DNA from: Nevskiaceae bacterium
GTDB lineage: Bacteria; Pseudomonadota; Gammaproteobacteria; Steroidobacterales; Steroidobacteraceae
Reading direction: 5' to 3'
Length of the DNA stretch: 64,000 bases
Assembly (NCBI GenBank): GCA_024234075.1
Contig: JACKOV010000002.1
Span: forward strand, 434,001-498,000
The position numbers were made by a program, and so were the translations under genes. Below are positions 56,271 through 63,014 of the stretch, piece by piece (position 1 is the first letter of the stretch; each line of letters begins with the position of its first letter). Under the pieces are notes generated by a model, which had not been told where the DNA came from, ran no database searches, and saw nothing but the letters and a program-made list of their open reading frames with translations.

Positions 56271-56744
56271 ATGCGTGGTGAAGTGGATCCCCAGGCAGCG
56301 ATGTTCTCGTACGTGTCGGCGGAGAGGCGGGTGCCGGTCGATCATCCACTGCGCTCGATCAAGGCCTACGCCGATGCCGCGCTGTGCTCGATCAGTCCCA
56401 CGCTGGATGAGCGGTACGGCAAGACCGGCCGCCCCTCGATTGCCCCAGAGCGGTTGCTGAAGGGCCAGTTGCTGATCGCGCTGTACTCGGTGCGCTCGGA
56501 CCGGGCGTTCTGCGAACAACTCGGTTTCAACCTGCTGTTCCGCTGATTTCTAGACATAGGCTTGGATGATGCAGGACTGGACCCGTCGAACTTCTCGCGC
56601 CTGCGCGAGCGTCTGGTGCGTACCGACATTGCCCGCAACTTCTTCGATCAAGTGCTGCGACTAGCCAAGACGCATCGGCTGCTGTCCACGGAGCACTTCA
56701 CGGTGGATTCCACGCTGATCGAGAGCTGGGAGAGCTTGAAGAGT
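56271..56744 (+). pseudogene. IS1182-family transposase, N-terminal part with nonsense mutation
   Basis: The frame from the ATG at 56271 reads DPQAAMFSYVSAERRVPVDH and GKTGRPSIAPERLLKGQLLI, then NLLFR, typical of the IS1182 N terminus. A TGA at 56544-56546 replaces the Trp codon expected in NLLFRWF. The same frame then continues in register: FLDIGLDDAGLDPSNFSRLR, RLVRTDIARNFFDQVL, HFTVDSTLIESW. Similarity stops at about 56744, where the IS1380-type sequence begins. About 158 of the usual 450-500 codons remain. The break is therefore a point nonsense mutation plus a truncation, not a frameshift. Confidence 0.8.
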
Positions 56745-57511
56745 CTGAAGATCAGCTCGTCGCGGCAGAACCCCGAGTCGGCCCGCAGAATGATCTGCAC
56801 CTTTGGGCAGCGTGCGCGGATCTGCGCCACGATGCGTGCTATCTCATCCTTGGCACCAGCTGCCCCGTCGATGTTGGCCCGGCGCAGCCGCGCGCACAGC
56901 AGATGCTCGCCGCAGAAGCTGTACAGTGGCAGGTAGCAGTAGTGGTTGTAGTAGCCGTGGAAGAATCGGCCTTCCTGGTTGCCGTGCAGCGGGTCATCCG
57001 TGGCGTCCAGGTCCAGCACGATGCGCTTGGGGGCGCGGCGGTGCGCTTCCAGGAACAGATCCACCCACAGCCGGTCCATGGCCTCAGGGTCCGACGTGAT
57101 CTTGTGGTAACGATCCTGCAACTGGTCGGTAAACAGCTCCAGGCGGTTCAACGTGCTCTTGCCGGCCAGTGGTGCACACCGCATGCGACGCGCCGACAGC
57201 TTGCCCAGCAGCGCGCCCATCACCGGGTCGTGGCGAAGCTGCTCGTGATCGTTCAGATCCTCATGCCCCACTGCCAGACCAAACACCCGTTGCCCGACCA
57301 GCGTGCGCACCGCGTGCTCGATCAGCTCCGGGCGCCGATGATCGGCAAAGCAACCGGCCAGCCGGTCGATCAGGCCAATGGCCGCATCGGCCTTGCCCAG
57401 CAGCAATGCCCCGGCATCGGAGCAGACCGTGCCGCCGTCAAACGCCGCCACAACTTCCCGCCGCCCGACACTCGAAAACTCCAGCTGCTCGGCAGTACAC
57501 TGTGTGCGCAT
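56745..57511 (-). pseudogene. IS1380-family transposase, C-terminally truncated
   Basis: From the ATG at 57509-57511 the minus strand reads MRTQCTAEQLEFSSVGRREV, FDGGTVCSDAGALLLGKADA, RPELIEHAVRTLVGQRVFGL and ATDDPLHGNQEGRFFHGYYN. It ends at the DDE-region segment ILRADSGFCRDELI. These are clear IS1380-family features. The frame then passes into the antisense of the IS1182-type gene. About 255 of roughly 440 codons remain, so the C-terminal catalytic part is missing. Confidence 0.85.
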
Positions 57512-57594
57512 CGGAACTCCCCGGTGGTTGCGACGATAATGTCTTGTGGTAAAGCCATGTTCACTCAATCACCGGGCCGATGCGCCCTCTACGT

Positions 57595-57612
57595 GTGAGA
57601 AATCCGGGCTAG
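57595..57612. repeat. Probable terminal inverted repeat of the IS1380-like element
   Basis: GTGAGAAATCCGGGCTAG, read from outside as CTAGCCCGGATTTCTCAC, is the kind of end sequence I associate with IS1380-group elements. It lies 84 bases outside the transposase start, a normal distance. The partner repeat is absent because the other end is truncated. No target duplication can be checked. Confidence 0.5.
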
Positions 57613-57801
57613 TCGACCGAGAGCGGCTGTTCGTCGATACCGACGGGGGGCGGATCGATCATCCTGCATGCGGATGGGCGGATGGAGATGGTGGCATGCG
57701 GGGAGACGTGACTATCGGGCAACGTTCGGATGGCGCGGTCTGCGGTTATACCGGAGCGCGTATCAGCATCGAAGTGTGGCCGCTCGCGGGGTCCAGCCCG
57801 C

Positions 57802-57830
57802 CCCGGCCCCGCAGATGAAGCGGGGTCGGG
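57802..57830 (-). terminator. Hairpin downstream of the TPR gene
   Basis: CCCGGCCCCGC (57802-57812) and GCGGGGTCGGG (57820-57830) form an 11-bp stem (one G-U type pair) with the loop AGATGAA. It is 16 bases after the stop of the TPR gene at 57847-58485. No T run follows, so it may rely on Rho or only stabilise the message end. Confidence 0.45.
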
Positions 57831-57846
57831 CTCGATCCATAGAGCG

Positions 57847-58485
57847 TCAGTGCTTCGGGGGAACCCAGGCGGCGAGATCGCGCTGCAGGATTTCTACCAG
57901 GGATTCCTCGTAGAAATTGCGCGCCTTTGTGGCCGCCTCGTCGAGGAAGGCGCGCATCTCCTTGGGATCCTGCGGGGTCGGGCAACCGGCGAAATGGCCC
58001 TGCATCACCCACATGGGATACGACACCAGCCCTGCGATGCGACCGAACAGCGCTGAGCGATGCACAAGCATCGCCGCGCGGCAGGGATCCTTGGGCGCTT
58101 TGTTCCGGCCGGTCATGTATAGCAGGCCGATCACGTACAGCGCCTGCGGATAGTCCGCGGCGACGGCAGCCTCGCGGTGTACGCCGGCTTTCTCGCCCTG
58201 TCCCGAATAGCCGTAAGCGCGGCCCAGCTGGTAGCGCAAACGCGGATTCTGCGGATCCTGCTGCACCGCGATCTCGCAGGCGGCGATCGCGGCCGGCAGA
58301 TCCATGTCCGCCTTCTCGAAGCCGGGCAGGACTTTGTAGGGATCGTCGGGATGCGAGGCAAGCCGGTCGCAACCGGTCACGGCTTGGGAGTATCGAGAGG
58401 GGTCGAAGGTCAGTGATGCAGCCGAGGCTGCGCCGACGAGCAGACTGCAGAAGCCGATTGCTACCAGAGCCGTTCTACCGAACAT
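57847..58485 (-). CDS. Exported Sel1/TPR-like protein, paralogue 1
   Basis: The protein has 212 residues from the ATG 58483-58485, preceded by AGAGGTG. A signal peptide covers 1-22 (cleavage near SAASL). The mature part reads FDPSRYSQAVTGCDRLASHP, DDPYKVLPGF and MDLPAAIAACEIAVQQDPQN, followed by TPR/Sel1 repeats (RLRYQLGRAYGYSGQGEKAG; YPQALYVIGLLYMTGRNKAP). Then come DPCRAAMLVHRSA and GHFAGCPTPQDPKEM, and the end is SLVEILQRDL. Four cysteines (39, 70, and those in DPC and AGCP) are shared with the two paralogues. The gene diverges from a TonB-receptor gene, with an 18-bp dyad 65 bases upstream of its start. Confidence 0.85.
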   Translation of the reverse strand: MFGRTALVAIGFCSLLVGAASAASLTFDPSRYSQAVTGCDRLASHPDDPYKVLPGFEKADMDLPAAIAACEIAVQQDPQNPRLRYQLGRAYGYSGQGEKAGVHREAAVAADYPQALYVIGLLYMTGRNKAPKDPCRAAMLVHRSALFGRIAGLVSYPMWVMQGHFAGCPTPQDPKEMRAFLDEAATKARNFYEESLVEILQRDLAAWVPPKH

Positions 58486-58550
58486 TTGAGCACCTCTGCC
58501 ACGGGTCATCGCGGGTTTCCGAAGCAGAACCGAACGGCTGCGCTCGTCAC

Positions 58551-58598
58551 ACTACTCATGTGAGTAGTTCCGCCCCGGCAGGCCGTCATCTACTCATG
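58551..58598. promoter_or_regulatory. LuxR-type dyad plus second half-site in the TPR/receptor divergent promoter
   Basis: ACTACTCATGTGAGTAGT at 58551-58568 is a perfect 18-bp dyad (8-bp arms, 2-base centre). A second copy of its left half, CTACTCATG, lies at 58590-58598, 38 bases on, and is followed by a degenerate right half. A closely related dyad is at 61993-62010. The length and symmetry are those of lux-box sites. The site would serve both the minus-strand TPR gene and the plus-strand TonB-receptor gene. Confidence 0.7.
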
Positions 58599-58692
58599 AG
58601 CGAGTCGTTACCTGTGGTGGATCGGCCATTCGTGGCAGCTACTGGAGGCGACGGCAGCAGTGATCCCGATCCAGCCATCTCAGGTGTTTTCC

Positions 58693-61224
58693 ATGCGAGC
58701 AGTCCGCCCGGCACATTTCATCGCTTCCACGGTCGTGATCGCCCTGGGGGGCGATGTGATGCCCGTCTGCGCCCAGGAGGGCGAATCCGTCGAGCCCCTC
58801 CAGGAGATCTACGTGACGGCGCGCAAGCGCGACGAAGCCTTGTTCGACATTCCGGTGGCGATTTCCGCCTTTACCGAGGAAGATCTGGTGAAGGCCGGCG
58901 CAAAAAATCTGGACGACGTCGCTTCGCTGACGCCCGGGTTCCAGTTCTTCAATCAGGGCAACCAGGTACCGGGACGCTACAACACTCAGTTACAGTTCCG
59001 TGGCCTCACAACCGCTCAGTTCTCGCCCAGCTTTGCGACCGGCGCGCTGTTCATCGACGGTATCTACGTCCTGAACGGCGGGACTTCGATTTCGCTGATG
59101 GATCTCGAGCGCGTCGAGGTGATCAAGGGCCCGCAAGCCGCGTACTTCGGCCGGAATACTTTCGGCGGTGCCGTGAATCTGATCACCCGCGATCCCGATC
59201 TGCAGGCGTACTCGGGCCGTGCCGAGCTGTCGCTGACGGGACGGCAGAACACTGACATGAGCGGGTTCGTCGAAGGCCCTATCGTCGAAGATCGCCTGTC
59301 GTTCAGTCTCAGCGGCCGCATCTACGACAAGCGCGGTCAATGGAGCGCGACCGACGGCGGCCGCCTCGGCGACGAAGAGACGCGGACCGTCAACGGCGTG
59401 CTGCTGTGGCAGCCGCTCGAGTCGCTGTCCGTCAAACTGCGGTATGCCTACTCCGAGGACCGGGATGGGCCGGCCGCCCAGGGTTTCATCTCGGGCATCA
59501 TCAACGACAACTGCACGGGCCTGACGATCGATACCGTGGAGGGACCGCGCCAGCCGAGGCGCTACGTCTGCGGTCGGGTGCCAGACGCCCGCTCGGCACG
59601 GGTGTTCACCGGCAACATCATCTCGTCGAACACCGTCATTCCGACGAAGGTGATCGCGGCTGGGCAGACGAATCCGGCTACGCTGCTGGCCGGTGTGCCG
59701 CATGTCGACGAGGTCGGCATGAAGCGCGAGACCGAGCGCTTCAGCCTGGCGGCCAGCTACGACATCGGCGACTACAACCTGGCCTTCACCGCGGCACGCA
59801 ACGAACAGGCGGCCAACTGGATCCGCGATTACGACATGACGGACCGCGTTTCCTTCTTCTCGCGTGATCCGCAATTGATGGACGACGAGAGCTACGAGCT
59901 GCGCTTGACCAGCCCCCAGGGTGGCCGGTTCCGCTGGCTGGTAGGCGCAAACTACTACACACAGGAGTTCACGTCGGCCGGAGGCGGCGGCGATACGACC
60001 ATCTCCTGTGCGTCGACCTCGCCGACCTTTACAGACGATCCGGCCACCTGCACCGGGCAGGTGTTGCTGAACCCGAATAACCTCGCACAGAATGCCGATC
60101 GGGCCAAGGTGATGGGCTATTTCGCGGCCTTCGACTTCGACATCCTCGAGAGCCTGACCCTCAGCGTCGAAGGGCGGCAGCAGAGCGACGAACTGACCAA
60201 GGGTGCTGGACTCATTACGCCCGGCAGTCCTCTGCTGCGCGAGTCGTTCGACGACTTCCTGCCGCGTGCCATCCTGCGCTGGCAGCCGGTTCGCGATACC
60301 AACCTGTATCTCAGCTATTCCGAGGGGCAGATTGCCGGCGATTTCAATACCTTCTTCATCAATGCCAATGCCCAGGAGCGTGCGCAGTACGTGGCCCAGG
60401 ATGCGCGTCTGGCGGAATCGCTGCCCGCGGAAACGCTGGAGGCCTGGGAAATCGGCTGGAAGCAGCGGCTGCTCGACAATCGCCTGCATATCAGCCTGGC
60501 GCTGTTCCACAACACCTGGAAGAACATCAAGGGTCGCAGCGCATTCGCGATCAACGAGACCTGCCGGGCAGCGGACATCGCGTCGGGAGCGATCGGTTGC
60601 AGTGCTGCCCTGGGCCAGGCCGTCGGATCGCCGCGGCGTATCGCGGGCGGAGCCGGTGGTCTCGTACCGCTGTTTTTGACCCGCAGCGTCTTGCTGCCGG
60701 GCGATGCCACCATCAAGGGGCTCGAGCTGGAGTCCGGCTTCAGCGTGACCCACGATCTTTCGGTCCAGGCCAACTTGGCCTACATCGATTCGGCCTACGA
60801 CGACTACATGTTCAATTTTGTCGAGCCCATTGCCGGCTTCAGCCAGATGAAAGGCCGGCAGACACCCCGGCAACCCAAGTGGAGCGGCAATGTCTCGGCG
60901 ACGCAGAACTTCCGCGTCCTGGGCGTCGATTCCTTCGTCAGACTGGATGTCAGCTACCAGGGCAAGGCGTACGCGGACGAGTCGAACCTCGCCTACATGA
61001 GCGACTACACGCTGGTGAACCTGCGGGCCGGCTTCGAGAAAGGCCGCTACCGGATCGAGGCGTTCGTCCGCAACCTGACCGATGAGGATGAGTGGATGAC
61101 GGGAGCGCGATTCTCGGATTTCTCGTCGCCGTTCCAGGCGGCTTTGCTGGCCGCCAAGCAGGGTATCGCGGTCTCCCCGCTCGACAAGCGGGATTTCGGC
61201 ATTCGTATCAACGTTTCGTTCTGA
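58693..61224 (+). CDS. TonB-dependent outer-membrane receptor
   Basis: The protein has 843 residues from the ATG at 58693 (a GTG at 58660 would add 11 residues). A signal peptide ends near VCAQ (about residue 29). The TonB box region reads LQEIYVTARKRDEALFDIPV. The plug domain (about 45-160) contains LFIDGIYVLNGGTSISLMDL and ERVEVIKGPQAAYFGRNTFG. The 22-strand barrel fills the rest and ends with RDFGIRINVSF, a good outer-membrane C-terminal strand. This TARKR type of receptor is common in degraders of steroids, aromatics and other hydrophobic compounds. The substrate is unknown. It is divergent from a TPR gene and convergent with another. Confidence 0.92.
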   Translation: MRAVRPAHFIASTVVIALGGDVMPVCAQEGESVEPLQEIYVTARKRDEALFDIPVAISAFTEEDLVKAGAKNLDDVASLTPGFQFFNQGNQVPGRYNTQLQFRGLTTAQFSPSFATGALFIDGIYVLNGGTSISLMDLERVEVIKGPQAAYFGRNTFGGAVNLITRDPDLQAYSGRAELSLTGRQNTDMSGFVEGPIVEDRLSFSLSGRIYDKRGQWSATDGGRLGDEETRTVNGVLLWQPLESLSVKLRYAYSEDRDGPAAQGFISGIINDNCTGLTIDTVEGPRQPRRYVCGRVPDARSARVFTGNIISSNTVIPTKVIAAGQTNPATLLAGVPHVDEVGMKRETERFSLAASYDIGDYNLAFTAARNEQAANWIRDYDMTDRVSFFSRDPQLMDDESYELRLTSPQGGRFRWLVGANYYTQEFTSAGGGGDTTISCASTSPTFTDDPATCTGQVLLNPNNLAQNADRAKVMGYFAAFDFDILESLTLSVEGRQQSDELTKGAGLITPGSPLLRESFDDFLPRAILRWQPVRDTNLYLSYSEGQIAGDFNTFFINANAQERAQYVAQDARLAESLPAETLEAWEIGWKQRLLDNRLHISLALFHNTWKNIKGRSAFAINETCRAADIASGAIGCSAALGQAVGSPRRIAGGAGGLVPLFLTRSVLLPGDATIKGLELESGFSVTHDLSVQANLAYIDSAYDDYMFNFVEPIAGFSQMKGRQTPRQPKWSGNVSATQNFRVLGVDSFVRLDVSYQGKAYADESNLAYMSDYTLVNLRAGFEKGRYRIEAFVRNLTDEDEWMTGARFSDFSSPFQAALLAAKQGIAVSPLDKRDFGIRINVSF

Positions 61225-61231
61225 GGTGGCG

Positions 61232-61265
61232 CTGCCGCTCCGCAATCCGGATGGCGGAGCGGCAG
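61232..61265. terminator. Bidirectional hairpin between the receptor and TPR genes
   Basis: CTGCCGCTCCGC (61232-61243) and GCGGAGCGGCAG (61254-61265) are exact 12-bp inverted repeats. The 10-base loop AATCCGGATG contains the palindrome ATCCGGAT. It lies 8 bases after the receptor stop and 25 bases from the end of the convergent TPR gene, so it can end both transcripts. There is no long T run. Confidence 0.65.
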
Positions 61266-61290
61266 TATCGAATACCGCGTCCTTGCTGCG

Positions 61291-61932
61291 CTACTTCACA
61301 CGCTGCCGTGCCCCGAGCTGGCGCTCCAGGTCGGAGATCAGCAGTTCCGGGTAGAACTTCGGATTCTGCGCCCGCGCCGCCGCTAGGTTCCCGAGCAGCT
61401 CGGCGCGCGTCGGGCGATTCGGGCACTTGGCGAAGTGGCCGTCGAGATACCAGGCAGCGAGGCCGATCTGAGCCGCCATGCGCTGTTGACGCGCCGACTG
61501 CCTGAACCACTCCAGGGCGCCGCACCGGTCCACCGGCGCCTTCAGTCGGCCGTCGAGCAGCAGATAGCCGAGCACGAACTGGGCTTGCGGATAAGCCAGT
61601 CTGGATGAGCTTTCCAGTAGAGGAAGCGCTTCGTCGATCTGGCCGGCATACGAGAGCGCTCGGCCCAGTTGGTATTGGAGGCGCGGATTTCCTGCATCCT
61701 TGGCGAGATCGATCCGGCAAGCCGCGATGGCTGCCGGTAAGTCGACCTTGGCCTCGGCGACACCCGCTGCCACCTTGTTGGGGTCCTCGGAATGGGCGGC
61801 AAGGCGGTCGCATTCAGTGACTGTCTGCGAGTATTTGGACGGATCGAAGTTCTGCGGCAGATCCTTGGCGATGGCCGGTACGGTGATGAGGCAAAGTGAG
61901 AACAGTGAAATATTCGTGCGCCAGTTCGACAT
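61291..61932 (-). CDS. Exported Sel1/TPR-like protein, paralogue 2
   Basis: The protein has 213 residues from the ATG 61930-61932, preceded by CAGAGGAACC. A signal peptide covers 1-22. It shares with paralogue 1 the segments FDPSKYSQTVTECDRLAAHS, EDPNKV, KVDLPAAIAACRIDLAKDAG, LQYQLGRALSYAGQIDEALP and YPQAQFVLGYLLLDGRLKAP. The ending is GHFAKCPNRPTRAELLGNL, then FYPELLISDLERQL. The gene is divergent from the LuxR-type gene and convergent with the TonB receptor. The dyad at 61993-62010 lies 60 bases upstream of its start, almost the same distance as for paralogue 1. Confidence 0.85.
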   Translation of the reverse strand: MSNWRTNISLFSLCLITVPAIAKDLPQNFDPSKYSQTVTECDRLAAHSEDPNKVAAGVAEAKVDLPAAIAACRIDLAKDAGNPRLQYQLGRALSYAGQIDEALPLLESSSRLAYPQAQFVLGYLLLDGRLKAPVDRCGALEWFRQSARQQRMAAQIGLAAWYLDGHFAKCPNRPTRAELLGNLAAARAQNPKFYPELLISDLERQLGARQRVK

Positions 61933-61992
61933 GAGGGTTCCTCTGCGTGGTCTTGGTCCCGGTTGATGATGCCGAGGTGCATGTTAGAGTCT

Positions 61993-62010
61993 GCTACTCA
62001 ATCGAGTAGC
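61993..62010. promoter_or_regulatory. LuxR-type dyad between the TPR and regulator genes
   Basis: GCTACTCAATCGAGTAGC is a perfect dyad with 7-bp arms and a 4-base centre. Aligned with the site at 58551-58568, it shares CTACTCA and GAGTAG at identical spacing. It starts 60 bases upstream of the TPR gene and ends 13 bases before the TTG start of the regulator. Binding there could activate the TPR gene and interfere with the regulator's own expression. Confidence 0.7.
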
Positions 62011-62023
62011 CCGGGGGGCTGGA

Positions 62024-62824
62024 TTGGACAGTCCGCAGAGTCAACTGGCCGAGCTGCTGGCGAGATTCCGGTCTGCCGAACGTCTGGAGGATTGCCTGCA
62101 GCCTTTGGCTGACACGCGGTTCGTTGCCGGCTGCGCCATCGTGGGCTTCAAGGAGGGGTACCGAGGGCCGGCGGTCGAACGTATGCCTCGGCCCCAGTTC
62201 TGGGCGAGGCAGTTTGGCTGGCCCGCCAACTTCATGCGCAAGTGGTTGAGCATCAATGTCTCCCGCGCGAGCCTGATGCCCGAAGGCGCCCGCTCGTGTC
62301 CCGATGCCGTCGTCGTCTGGCATGTGCCCGATCCCGAGGATCCGGTGCAACGAGTCATCATGTCGGACGATCAGATCCTGGGCGCGAGATTCCTGCGTAC
62401 ACATGGGATTGCTGCCGGACTGACCGCGACCGTGCGGCGCCCGTCCGGCAACTGCGCCCAGGTGTCCTGGCTCAAGCCGTTGCGCGATCCGGTGCCGCCA
62501 TCCAGAGCCATGGTGGATCGAAGCCTGCTGACGCTCGCCCAGGCGTTCTTCGATGCACTGGATCGAGTGCGACCCGATACCCTGCTCCAGAACCTGACCC
62601 TGCGCGAGATCGAATGCCTGTCGTGGGCGGCCTATGGCTGCAGCGACAAAGAAATCGCCCAGGAGATCGGCTGTGCGCACGACACGGTCCGCTTTCATAT
62701 CAAGAACATCGTTCGCAAGCTCGGAGCGTCGAATCGAACGCATGCCGTCGCTGTCGCGATTCAGCAAGGCGTGATTCGTCTGGGTGGTAGGCCGCGGGCG
62801 ACGATCGCGGCATTGAGGCACTAG
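62024..62824 (+). CDS. LuxR-family regulator (no cognate synthase in window)
   Basis: The protein has 266 residues from the TTG at 62024, preceded by GGGGGG; no upstream ATG is in frame. The C-terminal HTH (191-250) is typical LuxR/GerE: LTLREIECLSWAAYGCSDKE, IAQEIGCAHDTVRFHIKNIV, RKLGASNRTHAVAVAIQQGV. The N-terminal part (about 8-165) ends like the autoinducer-binding fold, with HGIAAGLTATVRRPSGNCAQ followed by VSW. The usual acyl-homoserine-lactone contacts (the W-Y-D-W set) are not clearly visible, so the ligand may be different or absent. No luxI gene is present. Two matching 18-bp dyads upstream of the TPR genes are probable targets. Confidence 0.85.
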   Translation: MDSPQSQLAELLARFRSAERLEDCLQPLADTRFVAGCAIVGFKEGYRGPAVERMPRPQFWARQFGWPANFMRKWLSINVSRASLMPEGARSCPDAVVVWHVPDPEDPVQRVIMSDDQILGARFLRTHGIAAGLTATVRRPSGNCAQVSWLKPLRDPVPPSRAMVDRSLLTLAQAFFDALDRVRPDTLLQNLTLREIECLSWAAYGCSDKEIAQEIGCAHDTVRFHIKNIVRKLGASNRTHAVAVAIQQGVIRLGGRPRATIAALRH

Positions 62825-63014
62825 CCGGCGCGATATCTCGCTACCGGAGATCAGCCCGCCGGCGACGGTGCGGCGACATGCCAAGAACCTATTTCCTGAG
62901 ATCCACTAGTGATTTCTGGTGCGGATTCGGGCTGCCTATCATGGCTCGGCCCTCGCAAACCCGCGCCGGCGGGTGAGGGCCCCCACCTTCACACTCAGGA
63001 CTGGATTCACTGCA

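Larger units (their letters stand above)
56271..57612. mobile_element. Two nested, degraded insertion sequences
   Basis: The 5' part of an IS1182-type transposase gene (plus strand) is joined within about six bases to a truncated IS1380-type transposase gene (minus strand). The IS1380-like end near 57595-57612 appears to be a terminal repeat. Neither transposase is intact, so the region cannot move itself. It separates the housekeeping gltBD operon from the TonB-receptor/LuxR locus, which could have been brought or reshaped by such elements. Confidence 0.8.
57512..57846. other. Gene-free stretch at the edge of the IS1380-like element
   Basis: The first 100 bases are the untranslated end of the IS1380-like element, ending in a probable terminal repeat at 57595-57612. 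The next 190 bases hold no gene or motif that I recognise. The last part carries a hairpin that may terminate transcription of the minus-strand TPR gene. Short open frames across the region look like shadows. Confidence 0.45.

Noticed and set aside
56562..56936. A separate 124-codon gene starting at 56562
   Set aside because: It is in the same frame as the IS1182-type transposase fragment and follows a nonsense codon. The last third is antisense of the IS1380-like element.
58990..61245. A 751-codon minus-strand frame opposite the TonB receptor
   Set aside because: The receptor plug and barrel on the plus strand are well supported. The reverse frame has no domain.
62870..62910. Possible further LuxR-type dyad (CCACTAGTGAT) before the second TonB receptor
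   Set aside because: The palindrome CACTAGTG is only 8 bases and does not share the CTACTC/GAGTAG arms of the other two sites, so coregulation cannot be claimed from it.
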